Shown here: piece by piece, positions 17,347-26,541 of the stretch
Layout of the letters: each line of letters starts with the position of its first letter
How positions within the stretch are numbered: the stretch's first letter is position 1
Source: Burkholderiales bacterium
GTDB taxonomy: Bacteria > Pseudomonadota > Gammaproteobacteria > Burkholderiales > Burkholderiaceae_C
Length of the DNA: 55,492 bases
Direction: 5' to 3'
Assembly: GCA_013044035.1 (NCBI GenBank)
Contig: JABEVE010000062.1
Location: 1-55,492, forward strand
The notes under the pieces: generated by a model
Database searches by the model: none
Told to the model about the DNA's origin: nothing
What the model saw: the letters and a program-made list of their open reading frames with translations, nothing else
Translations under genes and position numbers: made by a program

Positions 17347-18441
17347 ATGCATCACATCGATTTTTCGCGCACGACGCTTGCGGGCAGTCTGTCTGTTGCG
17401 CTGCTGGGCCTCGCGCTCACCGTTCTGCCAGCCACAGCCGGCGCCGCCTCTCCCGGCGTCATCGCCATCTCGGCCGATCAGCAAACCGCGCTGGGCGTGC
17501 GCCTGGCGCCGGTGCAAGCTGCCACCGCCGCACAGATCGATCTGCCCGCTCGCGTGACGGTGCCGCTGTCACAGCAGGCGGTGGTGGCCGCGCCGGCCGC
17601 CGGGCTCATCACCCGCCTGCTGGCGAACCCTGGCGACGCGGTGACGAGCAGCCAGCCGCTGGCTGAACTCAGCAGCCCGCAAATCGCCCAGTTGCAGCGC
17701 GAGCGCAGCGAGGCGCAAAGCCGGCTCGATCTGGCGTGGCGCCAACTGCAACGTGACACCGCCTTGGTGAACGAGGGCATCGTGCCCAGCGCCCGGCTGG
17801 ACACCGCCCGCGCCCAGCACCGCGAGGCGCAGACCATGTTGGCCGAGCGCGATCTGGCGCTCAAGCTGGCCGCGGGAGGCGCCGGGCTGAATGGCGTGGC
17901 CGTGCTGCGCGCGCCCATCGCCGGAACCATCACCGAAGCCAGCGCACTGCCGGGGCAGCGGGTGGACATGGCCGTGACGCTGTTCCGCATCGCCCGGCAA
18001 GGTCAGCTCGGGCTGGACATCGACGCCAGCCCGCAGCAAGCCGCGGCGCTGCAAGTCGGCGCCGCCGTGGACGTGCCGGAGTCGCAGGCGCGCGGCGTGG
18101 TGCAGACGAAATCGGCCGCGCTCAATGCCGGGCAGAGCGTGCTGCTGCGGGTGCGCGTCACCCAGCCCGGCGGCCTGCAGGCCGGCGGCGTGGTGCAGGC
18201 GCGTTTGAGCCTGCCCGCGCGAGCCGGAGTGTGGCGCGTGCCGCCAGCGGCCGTGACGCAGATCAACGGGCGTGACGCGGTGCTCGTGATGGCGAAGGAT
18301 GGCTTTCGCATCGTGCCCGTCACCGTTGTCGGGCGCCTGAATGACGCGGTGATGGTCAGCGGCGCGCTCAAGGCGGGTGACAAGGTCGCGGCCGCCAGCG
18401 TGGTGGCGATCAAGGCAGCGGCGGGCGAGGTGGCGCCATGA
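17347..18441 (+). CDS. RND efflux periplasmic adaptor (membrane fusion protein)
   Basis: 364 residues with a Sec signal peptide (to about residue 35, TAGAASPG). The lipoyl/barrel-sandwich half motif is QQAVVAAPAAGLITRLLANPGDAV. A coiled-coil hairpin follows (QLQRERSEAQSRLDLAWRQL, then LVNEGIVPSARLDTARAQHR), then the second lipoyl half (LRAPIAGTITEASALPGQRV) and beta-barrel domains. It links the inner-membrane pump to the outer-membrane factor. The similarity is to heavy-metal adaptors of the CzcB/CusB group. It is the first structural gene of the adaptor-pump-outer-membrane-factor set. Confidence 0.88.
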   Translation: MHHIDFSRTTLAGSLSVALLGLALTVLPATAGAASPGVIAISADQQTALGVRLAPVQAATAAQIDLPARVTVPLSQQAVVAAPAAGLITRLLANPGDAVTSSQPLAELSSPQIAQLQRERSEAQSRLDLAWRQLQRDTALVNEGIVPSARLDTARAQHREAQTMLAERDLALKLAAGGAGLNGVAVLRAPIAGTITEASALPGQRVDMAVTLFRIARQGQLGLDIDASPQQAAALQVGAAVDVPESQARGVVQTKSAALNAGQSVLLRVRVTQPGGLQAGGVVQARLSLPARAGVWRVPPAAVTQINGRDAVLVMAKDGFRIVPVTVVGRLNDAVMVSGALKAGDKVAAASVVAIKAAAGEVAP

Positions 18442-18454
18442 GCCCGCGCACGGC

Positions 18455-18490
18455 CGCCCGAAGCGGGCGAAGCCCCCACTCGACTGGGGC
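18455..18490. repeat. Two adjacent stem-loops between efflux adaptor and pump genes
   Basis: CGCCCG-AAG-CGGGCG (18455-18469) and GCCCC-N9-GGGGC (18472-18490) lie in the 73-bp gap between the adaptor stop and the pump start. They could tune the relative expression or stability of the two parts of the message. No T run follows, so they are unlikely to be a full terminator. Confidence 0.45.
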
Positions 18491-18514
18491 AAGCGAAGCG
18501 CGGGGGTGCCAATC

Positions 18515-21500
18515 ATGATGAACCTCATGTCCCTCACGCATGGCGCGCTGCGCCAGCGCCTGCTGACCATCGGCGCCACGCTGGCGCTGGTGGTGGGCGG
18601 CATCATTGCCTGGCGCGCGCTGCCCATCGACGCCTTTCCCGACGTCTCGTCGCCCCAGGTGAAGATCATCATGAAGGCGCCGGGCATGACCCCGGAAGAG
18701 GTGGAGACGCGCATCGTCCTGCCCATCGAGCAGGAGGTGCTGGGCATCGCCGACAAGCGCATCGTGCGCTCGGTGTCGAAGTACGGCATTGCCGACATCA
18801 CGGTGGACTTCGCCGAAGGCACCGATGTGTACTGGGCGCGGCAGCAGGTGGGCGAGGCGCTGGCCAATGTGCGCGGCGAGTTGCCCGCATCGGCGCAAGG
18901 CGGGCTGGCGCCGATCACCACGCCCTTGTCGGACCTGTTCATGTTCACCATCGCGGGCGATGCAACACTGGAGCACAAGCGCAGCGCGCTGCAATGGCTC
19001 ATCCGCCCTGCGCTGCGCACCGTGCCGGGCGTAGCCGACGTCAACATGCTCGGCGGCGACGTGCGCGTGTTCGAGGTGCGTCCCGACCCGGCCAGACTCT
19101 CGGCCTGGGGACTGTCGCTCAACCAGTTGCGCACTGCACTGCAGACCAACAACAGCAATGACGGCGCGGGCCGCCTGGACGAGGGTGAAGAAACGCGCAT
19201 CGTGCGGGTGCAAGGCGCCTTCGCCGATGCCGACGACATGCGCAACAGCGTCGTCGCCAGCGTGCGCGGCACGCCCGTGCGGGTGAGCGACGTGGCGCAG
19301 GTGAGCGTGGACAGCAGCACGCGCTACGGCATCGTCACCGCCGATGGCCAGGGCGAAGCGGTGGAAGGCATCGTGCTCGGCCTGCGCGGGGCCAATGCGC
19401 AGCAGGTGATTCACGGTGTGAAATCGCGCCTCGCAGAACTCGAACCACGCTTGCCGCAAGGCATGAAAATCCAGGTGTTCTATGACCGCAGCCAGTTGGT
19501 CGAGCGCGCCGTGGGCACCGTGACCAAGGCCCTGGGCGAAGCCGTGGCGCTGGTGGTGGTGATGCTGCTGCTGTTCCTCGGCAACTGGCGCGCGGCGCTG
19601 GTGGTGGCCATCACCCTGCCGCTGTCGGCGCTGGCCACCTTCATCCTCATGCGCTGGGCGGGCTTGAGCGCCAACCTGATGAGTCTGGGCGGGCTGGCGA
19701 TCGCGCTGGGCATGCTGGTGGATGCCGCTGTGGTGGTGGTGGAAAACCTGGTCAACCACATGGCGCACGACCCGGAAAAAGCGCCTGACCACAACGCCGG
19801 CGCCGCGACCACCGACCGCCTGGGACGCATCCTGCGCGGGGTGTCGGAAGTGTCCGGCCCGGTGCTGGCGGGCGTGGCCATCATCGCCATCGTGTTCCTG
19901 CCCCTGCTCACCCTCGAAGGGCTGGAGGGCAAGCTGTTCCGCCCGGTGGCGCTGACCATCGTGTTCGCGCTGGGCGCGTCGCTGCTCATTGCGCTGACCA
20001 TCGTGCCGGTGATGGCGTCGCTGCTGTTGAAAACAGCTCCTCACGGCGACCCCTGGCTGGTACGCAAACTCTCGGCGGGCTATCAGCGCGTGCTGGACTG
20101 GAGCTTCGCCCACAGTCGCATCGTGGTGGTGGTGTCGCTGCTCTCGCTGGTCGCCGCGGGCTGGGCCTACACCCGCGTCGGCAAGACCTTCATGCCCGCG
20201 CTCGACGAAGGCGACATGATCGTGCAATTGCAGAAACTGCCCTCGGTCAGCCTGGGCGCAACCGCCGCGCTCGACCTGCGGGTGCAGCGGGCGCTGCTGA
20301 AAGAAATACCCGAGATCAAGTCCATCGTCGCCCGCAGTGGCTCGGACGACCTCGGCCTCGACCCGATGGGACTGAACGAGACGGATGCCTTCCTGGTCTT
20401 GAAACCCGCGTCGGAATGGAGGGGTGGCAAGGACCAGGTGATCGCAGCGATGCGCAAGGTGCTGGAGCGTTTTCCCGGCGTGGACTTCGGCTTCACCCAG
20501 CCCATCGAGATGCGCGTGTCGGAAATGCTCACCGGCAGTCGCGGCGATCTGGTGCTGAAAATCTTCGGCCCCGACATCGCCCAGCTCGGCACCTTGTCGC
20601 AACAAGTCGCGCAGGTGCTCAAGGGCGTGCCCGGCGCGCAGGAAGTGCTCGCGGCGCGGCCCGAAGGCGTGCAATACCTCACGGTGCAGGTCGATCGCCT
20701 CGCCGCGGGCCGCGCCGGCTTCGATGTGGACAGCCTGCAGCAAGACTTGCGCGCCCTGGTGGAGGGCCAGCCGCAAGGCATCGTGCTCGAAGGCGTGCGC
20801 CGCACGCCCCTGCTGCTGCGCGGCGGTGCCGATCTGCGCAGCAATCCGCAGGCCTTCTCGCATGTGATGCTCACCGCGCCGAGCGGCACCGCCTACCCGC
20901 TGTCGCAACTCGCCCGGCTGAAGCCGACGCAAGGCCCGGTGCTGGTGGCGCATGAAGACGGCAGCCGCTTCGCCGCGGTGCAGGCCCATGTCAGCGGGCG
21001 CGACCTGGTGGGCTATGTCGCCGACGCCAGGCAGGCCGTCGCCGCCCAGGTCAAGCTGCCCGAAGGCGTGCGCCTGCAATGGGGCGGCCAGTTCGAGAAC
21101 CAGCAGCGCGCCGCCGCCCGCCTGGGGCTGGTGGTGCCAGTGGCGCTGGCGCTCATCTTCGTGCTGCTGATAACCACCTTCGGCTCGGTGCGGCAATCTG
21201 CGCTGGTGTTCGCCAACATTCCGTTCGCGCTGGTGGGCGGGGTGATCGCGCTGTGGGCCAGCGGGCAATACCTGTCGGTGCCGGCCTCGGTCGGTTTCAT
21301 CGCCCTGCTGGGCATCGCGGTGCTCAACGGCGTGGTGCTGGTCAGCCATTTCAACGAATTGCTGCAGCGCGGGCTGCCGCTGCCGCAGGCGGTGCGCGAA
21401 GGCGCCATGCGCCGCCTGCGGCCGGTGATGATGACCGCCACCATCACCGCGCTCAGCCTCATCCCCCTGCTGTCGGCCACAGGGCCGGGCTCGGAAATCC

Positions 21501-21649
21501 AGAAACCCCTGGCCATCGTCGTGGTCGGCGGGCTGCTGAGCTCCACCGCCCTGACCCTGGTGCTGCTGCCCCTGCTGTTCGCCCGCTTCGGCCTGCCGCG
21601 CCAGGAGCGCGAAGCCGAAGCCGCGGCCAACCCGACGGAGAACGTCTGA
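18515..21649 (+). CDS. Heavy-metal-type RND efflux pump (CzcA/CusA family)
   Basis: 1044 residues, the usual length for a 12-helix RND pump. N-terminal GALRQRLLTIGATLALVVGG is followed by PIDAFPDVSSPQVKI, a hallmark of metal RND pumps. The TM4 region reads LAIALGMLVDAAVVVVEN. This differs from the DFG-type motif of Zn/Co/Cd CzcA and is closer to other HME subgroups, so the substrate cannot be named. The neighbouring Zn/Cd ATPase makes a divalent metal plausible. The first ATG at 18515 has a second ATG right behind it. Its stop overlaps the start of the outer-membrane factor gene. Confidence 0.9.
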   Translation: MMNLMSLTHGALRQRLLTIGATLALVVGGIIAWRALPIDAFPDVSSPQVKIIMKAPGMTPEEVETRIVLPIEQEVLGIADKRIVRSVSKYGIADITVDFAEGTDVYWARQQVGEALANVRGELPASAQGGLAPITTPLSDLFMFTIAGDATLEHKRSALQWLIRPALRTVPGVADVNMLGGDVRVFEVRPDPARLSAWGLSLNQLRTALQTNNSNDGAGRLDEGEETRIVRVQGAFADADDMRNSVVASVRGTPVRVSDVAQVSVDSSTRYGIVTADGQGEAVEGIVLGLRGANAQQVIHGVKSRLAELEPRLPQGMKIQVFYDRSQLVERAVGTVTKALGEAVALVVVMLLLFLGNWRAALVVAITLPLSALATFILMRWAGLSANLMSLGGLAIALGMLVDAAVVVVENLVNHMAHDPEKAPDHNAGAATTDRLGRILRGVSEVSGPVLAGVAIIAIVFLPLLTLEGLEGKLFRPVALTIVFALGASLLIALTIVPVMASLLLKTAPHGDPWLVRKLSAGYQRVLDWSFAHSRIVVVVSLLSLVAAGWAYTRVGKTFMPALDEGDMIVQLQKLPSVSLGATAALDLRVQRALLKEIPEIKSIVARSGSDDLGLDPMGLNETDAFLVLKPASEWRGGKDQVIAAMRKVLERFPGVDFGFTQPIEMRVSEMLTGSRGDLVLKIFGPDIAQLGTLSQQVAQVLKGVPGAQEVLAARPEGVQYLTVQVDRLAAGRAGFDVDSLQQDLRALVEGQPQGIVLEGVRRTPLLLRGGADLRSNPQAFSHVMLTAPSGTAYPLSQLARLKPTQGPVLVAHEDGSRFAAVQAHVSGRDLVGYVADARQAVAAQVKLPEGVRLQWGGQFENQQRAAARLGLVVPVALALIFVLLITTFGSVRQSALVFANIPFALVGGVIALWASGQYLSVPASVGFIALLGIAVLNGVVLVSHFNELLQRGLPLPQAVREGAMRRLRPVMMTATITALSLIPLLSATGPGSEIQKPLAIVVVGGLLSSTALTLVLLPLLFARFGLPRQEREAEAAANPTENV

Positions 21650-23064
21650 TGCACTTCACCTCGCAACCCTTCGCCCTGCGCGCCCTGGTGGCCGCGCTGG
21701 CGCTGCTGTTCACCGCGTCGGTACCGGCGCTGGCCGCTACGCCCCAGTCTGCTTCACCCGTCAAGCCGTCGGCGCAAACGCCTCCGGTCACGATGTCACA
21801 GGACATGCTGCCGCAGTTGAGCGCCCTGCCGCGCCCGACGCTGCCGTCATTCGCCGGGATCGACCGGCTGCTGGCCGACACGCCCCCGCTGCACGAGGCG
21901 CAGGCCATGCAGCAGGCCGCCTTGCAAAACGGCCAGGTGCTGCGCTCCGGCACACAGGAGTTCACCGGCCAGGCGCAGGTGCAGCAGCGCCGCATCGACG
22001 CGCCGCCCGACAACGGCAACTACGCCGAGTGGCAGTTGCTGCTCAACCGTCAGATCCGCCTGCCTTCGCAGGTGCAGGCCGACAACCGCCTGGCGGACGC
22101 CTTGGCCACATCGGCCAACGCCGGGCTGATCGGTGCGCGGCAACAGCTGTTGACCGATGTGCTCGTCGCCTGGTTCGCCGCGCAGCGCGCGCAGGCCGAG
22201 GCTGCACTGGCGCAGCAGAACCTCACCCTGATACAGCGGCAGGCGCAGGCCTTGCTACGCCGCAAGGCGCTGGGCGACGCCAGCCTGCTGGAGCTGGAGC
22301 AGATACAGGCCGAGGAGGCGCGCGCGCACTCGGCGCTGTTGCTGGCGCAAGGGCTGGCGTCGAGCAGCCGCGCCGCGCTGGAGGCGCGCTATCCCGCACT
22401 CGCGGGCGACACCACCTTGAGCGGGCAGGCGGGAAGCACGGCGCAGCTCGCCCTGCCCACTCTGTCAGGCGACGCGCTGCGCGCCCTCGTGGAGCAAAAC
22501 AGCACCATCCTCGCGCGCGACCGCGCCGCGCTGCAACAGGCGCAGGCAAAGGCCGGGCAGGCCACGGCAGCGCGCACCCCGCAGCCCACGGTGGGGGCCT
22601 ACGTTGGCTCCGATCGCGGCGGTCGCGAGCGCATCATCGGCCTGCAGCTTGCCATGCCCTTCGGCGGCCTGGCGCGGGTGTCGACCGAGCGCGCCGCACT
22701 GGCTGAAGTGGATGCCGCGCAATGGCGCTTGCGCGACGCCCAGGCGCTGACGCTGGCCGAATTCCAGCGGCTCTGGGCGACCTCCCGATCGCAGGCTGCG
22801 GGCGCGCAGGCAATGGATCAGGCCGTGCAGGTGCAGACCCAGGCCAGTGCCCGCATGCTGCGCGCCTACCAGTTGGGCGAAGCCGGCATCTCCGACTGGC
22901 TGCTGGCCCGCCGCAGCGCGCTCGACGCCGTGCGGCAGGCGTTGCAATCACACTTCGACGCCGCCCAGTCGGCGGCGCTGCTCAAGCTGCAGGCCGGGCT
23001 GCTGTTCGATGCGTCGTCCAGCGCAGCGGTGATGCCGGCGGCAAACCCCACTGAGCCCGATTGA
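21649..23064 (+). CDS. Outer-membrane efflux protein (TolC/CusC-like)
   Basis: 471 residues with a Sec signal (ALVAALALLFTASVPALA). Two internally related long alpha-helical regions (about 175-270 and 370-455, e.g. LLWALGEAGISDW-type ARMLRAYQLGEAGISDWLLA) are those of outer-membrane efflux proteins. The ATG overlaps the pump stop by one base, so the two are co-translated. Gene order is adaptor-pump-channel, whereas the classical czc order puts the channel first. Confidence 0.87.
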   Translation: MHFTSQPFALRALVAALALLFTASVPALAATPQSASPVKPSAQTPPVTMSQDMLPQLSALPRPTLPSFAGIDRLLADTPPLHEAQAMQQAALQNGQVLRSGTQEFTGQAQVQQRRIDAPPDNGNYAEWQLLLNRQIRLPSQVQADNRLADALATSANAGLIGARQQLLTDVLVAWFAAQRAQAEAALAQQNLTLIQRQAQALLRRKALGDASLLELEQIQAEEARAHSALLLAQGLASSSRAALEARYPALAGDTTLSGQAGSTAQLALPTLSGDALRALVEQNSTILARDRAALQQAQAKAGQATAARTPQPTVGAYVGSDRGGRERIIGLQLAMPFGGLARVSTERAALAEVDAAQWRLRDAQALTLAEFQRLWATSRSQAAGAQAMDQAVQVQTQASARMLRAYQLGEAGISDWLLARRSALDAVRQALQSHFDAAQSAALLKLQAGLLFDASSSAAVMPAANPTEPD

Positions 23065-23128
23065 CGAGTTCTCCATGCGGATCCGCCGGTCAAGACCGCT
23101 GCGCCAGAGCAAGGCAAGGTGAGAAGAT

Positions 23129-25477
23129 TCATGGCGCCTGGCGCAGCGAGATTTCGCGCAGCAGTCGCATGCCGTTGAACACCACCAGCAGGCTGGCCCC
23201 CATGTCGGCGAACACCGCCATCCACAGGGTCGCCACGCCGCCCAAAGCCAGGGTGAAGAACACCGCCTTGATGCCCAGCGCGAGGGCGATGTTCTGCTTG
23301 AGGATCGTGGCGGTGCGCTGGCTCAAGCGGATGAAGTCGGCGATCTTGCGCGGGTCGTCGTCCATGATGGCGACATCGGCGGTTTCCAGCGCGGTGGCGG
23401 TGCCGGCCGCCCCCATGGCAAAGCCAATGTTCGCGCGTGCCAGCGCCAGCGCATCGTTCACGCCGTCGCCGATCATGCCGACCGAGCCGTAGCGGGCATG
23501 CAGTTCCGCAACGGCGGCCTGCTTGTCCTGCGGCAGCAGATCGCCGCGCGCATCCTTGATGCCGAGCTGGGCGGCAATCGCTTGTGCCGTGGCCGGGTTG
23601 TCGCCCGTCAACATGACTGGCTCGACACCCAGCCCCTTGAGGGCCGCAACCGCCTGCGCGCTCTCCGGCCTCAGGGTGTCGGCGACGCCAAACACGGCCA
23701 CCGGGCCGGCCGCGTCACACAGCACGATGGCGGTCTTGCCGGCACGCTCCAGCACGGCAAGTTGCCCCTCCAGCGCGGCCGAACAAACCCCGATGTCTTC
23801 AGCCAGGCTGTGATTGCCCAGATGCCAGAGCTGGCCGGCGACGCTGCCCTTGACGCCGCGCCCTTGCAGCACGCCAAAATCCTCGACGGGCAGCACTGCG
23901 GCACCCGCTTGCTGCTCCCGCCAGCCGGCAACCAGCGCCTGGGCGACCGGATGCGTGCTGCGATCGTCGAGGCTGGCGGCAATTTGCAAGGCCTGCGCGA
24001 TGGGCATGTCGCCAAGCGGGATGGCGTCGGTCAGTGCGGGCTTGCCGCGGGTCAAGGTGCCGGTCTTGTCGAGCGCCACGGCCTTGAGCAGCCGACCGCC
24101 TTCCAGATAAACCCCGCCTTTGACCAGGATGCCATGCCGGGCCGCCGCCGCAAGACCGCTGACCACCGTGACCGGGGTGGAGACCACCAAGGCGCAAGGG
24201 CAGGCGATGACCAGCATCACCAGGGCCTCGTACAGCCAGGAACTCCAGCCTCCGCCGCTCAGCAGCGGGCCGAGGATGGCCACGGCGATGGCGAAGACGA
24301 CCACCGCGGGGGTGTAGTACCGCGCGAATTGATCGACGAAACGCTGAGTCGGCGCGCGCTGTGACTGCGCGCTCTGAATGGCCAGGGCGATGCGGGCCAA
24401 GGTGCTGTCACTGGCCGAGGCCGTGACGGTGGCTTCCACCACGCCATCGGCCACGATGCTGCCGGCATACAGCAGGTCGCCCGCCTGCTTGTCCACGGGC
24501 AGGCTTTCTCCGGTGATCGGCGCCTGGTTCAACGCCGCGCGGCCGGACGCGACGCGTGCGTCCAGCGGCACCCGCGCGCCGGTGCGCACCCGGATGCGGC
24601 TGCCGACGGCCACCTCGGCCACCGGCTTGGCCTGCCAGGCTTCGCCGGCCTTGACCTCGGCGGTTTCCGGCGCGATGGCCGTGAGCGCCTTGATCGCGTT
24701 CCTGGCACGCTCCAGCGACAGCGCCTCGATCGCCTCGGCCACGGCGAACAGGAACACCACCATCGCCGCCTCCGGCCACTTGCCCAGCGCCACGGCCCCG
24801 GCCACCGCGATGGACATCAGGAAGTGGATGTTGAGGGTCAGGTTTCTGAGCGAGACCCAGCCCTTTTTGAGGGTCGGCAGGCCGGCGCTGAGGATGGACA
24901 CGGCGGCAAGCACCATCACCATCCACGAGGCTTCTTGCACGCTCGACCAGGCGATGACCTCGGCCGCGACGGCGGTGACGCCAGCCACGGCGAGCAGACC
25001 TTTTTGCCGTGGGCTCAGGGCCGGGGGAAGCACGGACACCGGCGCATTGGCTTCCAGCAAATTGGGTGCCATGTCCAACTTGTGCAGCACCGCGGCAATC
25101 TCCTGCGGCTGCTCCAGACGGTGATACACCGTGAGTTCCCGTTGCAGGAGGTTGAAGTCGAGTTGGACCACCCCGGGCATGGCCTCCAGTTTGTTGCGGA
25201 TCAGGCGCTCCTCGGTGGGGCAGTCCATCTTGTCGATGCGGTAGCGCACCCGGCTGGTCCCGTCGGGTGCCGGATTGGTGTTGCACACCCCCGTGATGCA
25301 GTCAGTCTGCGTCGCCAGGGCGCAGCAGGCATCGGCCGTCGCATGGGTGTGGGCGTGCGTATCAGGGCCGTGGTCGTGGCCTGGACCATCCGCTTGTTCG
25401 TGGCCACAGGCTGGGCCATGCTCGTGCGCCTGGGCAGGCAGGCGTAACGCCGTGCTGGTGGGGTCGTGCTGGCTCAT
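23129..25477 (-). CDS. Zn/Cd/Pb-translocating P-type ATPase
   Basis: 782 residues. A His-rich N-terminus (about 18-46) and several Cys (CCALATQTDC, then CNTN) precede a metal-binding domain with KMDCPTEE. Eight membrane helices follow. The transport motif VIACPCALVVSTP (CPC near residue 427), phosphorylation site DKTGTLTRG (near 470), HP motif STHPVAQAL and hinge GDGVNDALAL identify a P1B-type ATPase. The MDCPTEE motif and the partner regulator fit the Zn/Cd/Pb group (ZntA/CadA/PbrA) rather than Cu. It is transcribed divergently from its probable regulator at 25574 and convergently with the RND operon. Confidence 0.92.
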   Translation of the reverse strand: MSQHDPTSTALRLPAQAHEHGPACGHEQADGPGHDHGPDTHAHTHATADACCALATQTDCITGVCNTNPAPDGTSRVRYRIDKMDCPTEERLIRNKLEAMPGVVQLDFNLLQRELTVYHRLEQPQEIAAVLHKLDMAPNLLEANAPVSVLPPALSPRQKGLLAVAGVTAVAAEVIAWSSVQEASWMVMVLAAVSILSAGLPTLKKGWVSLRNLTLNIHFLMSIAVAGAVALGKWPEAAMVVFLFAVAEAIEALSLERARNAIKALTAIAPETAEVKAGEAWQAKPVAEVAVGSRIRVRTGARVPLDARVASGRAALNQAPITGESLPVDKQAGDLLYAGSIVADGVVEATVTASASDSTLARIALAIQSAQSQRAPTQRFVDQFARYYTPAVVVFAIAVAILGPLLSGGGWSSWLYEALVMLVIACPCALVVSTPVTVVSGLAAAARHGILVKGGVYLEGGRLLKAVALDKTGTLTRGKPALTDAIPLGDMPIAQALQIAASLDDRSTHPVAQALVAGWREQQAGAAVLPVEDFGVLQGRGVKGSVAGQLWHLGNHSLAEDIGVCSAALEGQLAVLERAGKTAIVLCDAAGPVAVFGVADTLRPESAQAVAALKGLGVEPVMLTGDNPATAQAIAAQLGIKDARGDLLPQDKQAAVAELHARYGSVGMIGDGVNDALALARANIGFAMGAAGTATALETADVAIMDDDPRKIADFIRLSQRTATILKQNIALALGIKAVFFTLALGGVATLWMAVFADMGASLLVVFNGMRLLREISLRQAP

Positions 25478-25506
25478 GATGGCGAATCTCGGTGAACGGT
25501 GCCATC

Positions 25507-25537
25507 ATTGAACAGCCTGTACCTACTACAGGGTCAA
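25507..25537 (-). promoter_or_regulatory. MerR-type promoter/operator of the P-type ATPase gene
   Basis: On the minus strand, -35 TTGACC (25532-25537) and -10 TTCAAT (25507-25512) are separated by 19 bp, the over-long spacer that MerR-family activators correct by untwisting DNA. The spacer region contains a perfect dyad, CCTGTA-N5-TACAGG (25516-25532), as in MerR/CadR/PbrR operators. It lies 30 bp upstream of the ATPase ATG. Confidence 0.85.
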
Positions 25538-25573
25538 GTGACTTGGTGCCTGTGCACGAGAGGAGAATGCAAC

Positions 25574-26026
25574 ATGCGAATCGGGGAATTGGCGCAGCGC
25601 GGCCAGTGCGACGTGGAGACGGTGCGTTTTTACGAGCGCGAGGGCTTGCTGGACGCGCCCGCCCGCGAAGGCAACGGCTATCGCAACTACAACAGCGACC
25701 ACCTGGTGCAGCTCAACTTCATTCGCCACTGCCGCTCGCTGGGCATCGGCTTGCCGGACGTGCGCGTGTTGCGCAGCTTTCAGCAGCATCCTGAATCGGC
25801 GTGCGACGCCATCAACCAGTTGATCGACCGGCAGATCGCGCGCATTCACCATCAGGCCGAGTCGCTGCGCCAACTGGAGCGGCTGTTGCACGCACTGCGC
25901 GAGACCTGCCAAGCCAACCAGACGGCGAGCGCATGCGGCATCCTGCAGAACCTGCAGCACGCTGCGGCTGGAGAGCCCTGCGAATGCCAGGCGGAACCCG
26001 TTACAGAGACTGTCCAACAGGCGTAA
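25574..26026 (+). CDS. cadR: MerR-family metal-responsive regulator (CadR/PbrR type)
   Basis: 150 residues. N-terminal winged helix-turn-helix (MRIGELAQRGQCDVETVRFY), dimerisation helix and C-terminal metal loop. Cys77 (SACDAINQLID) and Cys112 (ETCQAN), plus Cys121 and a C-terminal GEPCEC, fit the Cd/Pb/Zn-binding CadR/PbrR group rather than MerR (Hg) or CueR (Cu). The ATG at 25574 follows AGGAG. Divergent to the ATPase gene, whose promoter holds the matching dyad. CadR and PbrR cannot be told apart from sequence alone. Confidence 0.88.
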   Translation: MRIGELAQRGQCDVETVRFYEREGLLDAPAREGNGYRNYNSDHLVQLNFIRHCRSLGIGLPDVRVLRSFQQHPESACDAINQLIDRQIARIHHQAESLRQLERLLHALRETCQANQTASACGILQNLQHAAAGEPCECQAEPVTETVQQA

Positions 26027-26541
26027 TCCACAACGCCATGGACCTCTACTCGACAACCGATTGTGGCGACATGAGCTTTTCATCGGCTCCACCCAGTGGT
26101 GCCAAGGCCGCCAAAGGCCAGGTTCAGGTTTGTGGCCGACAAAATCTCCCGCCGATGCCACGGCGACGAGTTCCCTGACCAGCCCGCGCGGATTTTCGCA
26201 GCGGGCCGCTGTGGGACAAATCCGACTGTCCACTGACAGCCGGGAATCACTTGCATTGCGCCTTGCTCGCGCATATTGCGTGCAGCAACGCATCTCGGCG
26301 TCACAAAACTCACGCTAATCACGCTCGGCCCAGTTCATCATGCCGTCATTCAACACGATTGCCTATTGTTTCAAAAATACCGCAGACAAGGCGCTCAATG
26401 CGGCTTGGATGATTGTGAGCTGACGATATCCGCTATGTGTTCTACCGAACAGACAGATTATTATTTTGCCAAATAGAATTAAGATGTGACCGAAAATAAT
26501 GAATATTTTCTTATTTCAATAAACACATTGGGTAGACAACG
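26027..26541. other. Gene-free stretch between cadR and the DUF3494 lipoprotein
   Basis: No gene I can support. The first about 260 bp keep the high-GC character of the flanks, with short open frames in both directions that may be remnants; I recognise no family. From about 26300 the composition turns AT-rich and stays so through the next two genes, marking a sharp boundary. The last 100 bp are very AT-rich and likely hold the promoter of the lipoprotein gene. Confidence 0.5.

Noticed and set aside
18410-21349. Long minus-strand open frame (about 979 codons) opposite the RND pump
   Set aside because: His/Gln/Arg-rich shadow of the pump gene.
25526-26293. Minus-strand frame across cadR and the following gap
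   Set aside because: Half of it is antisense to cadR; the rest has no family resemblance or ribosome site. Treated as possible relic DNA only.
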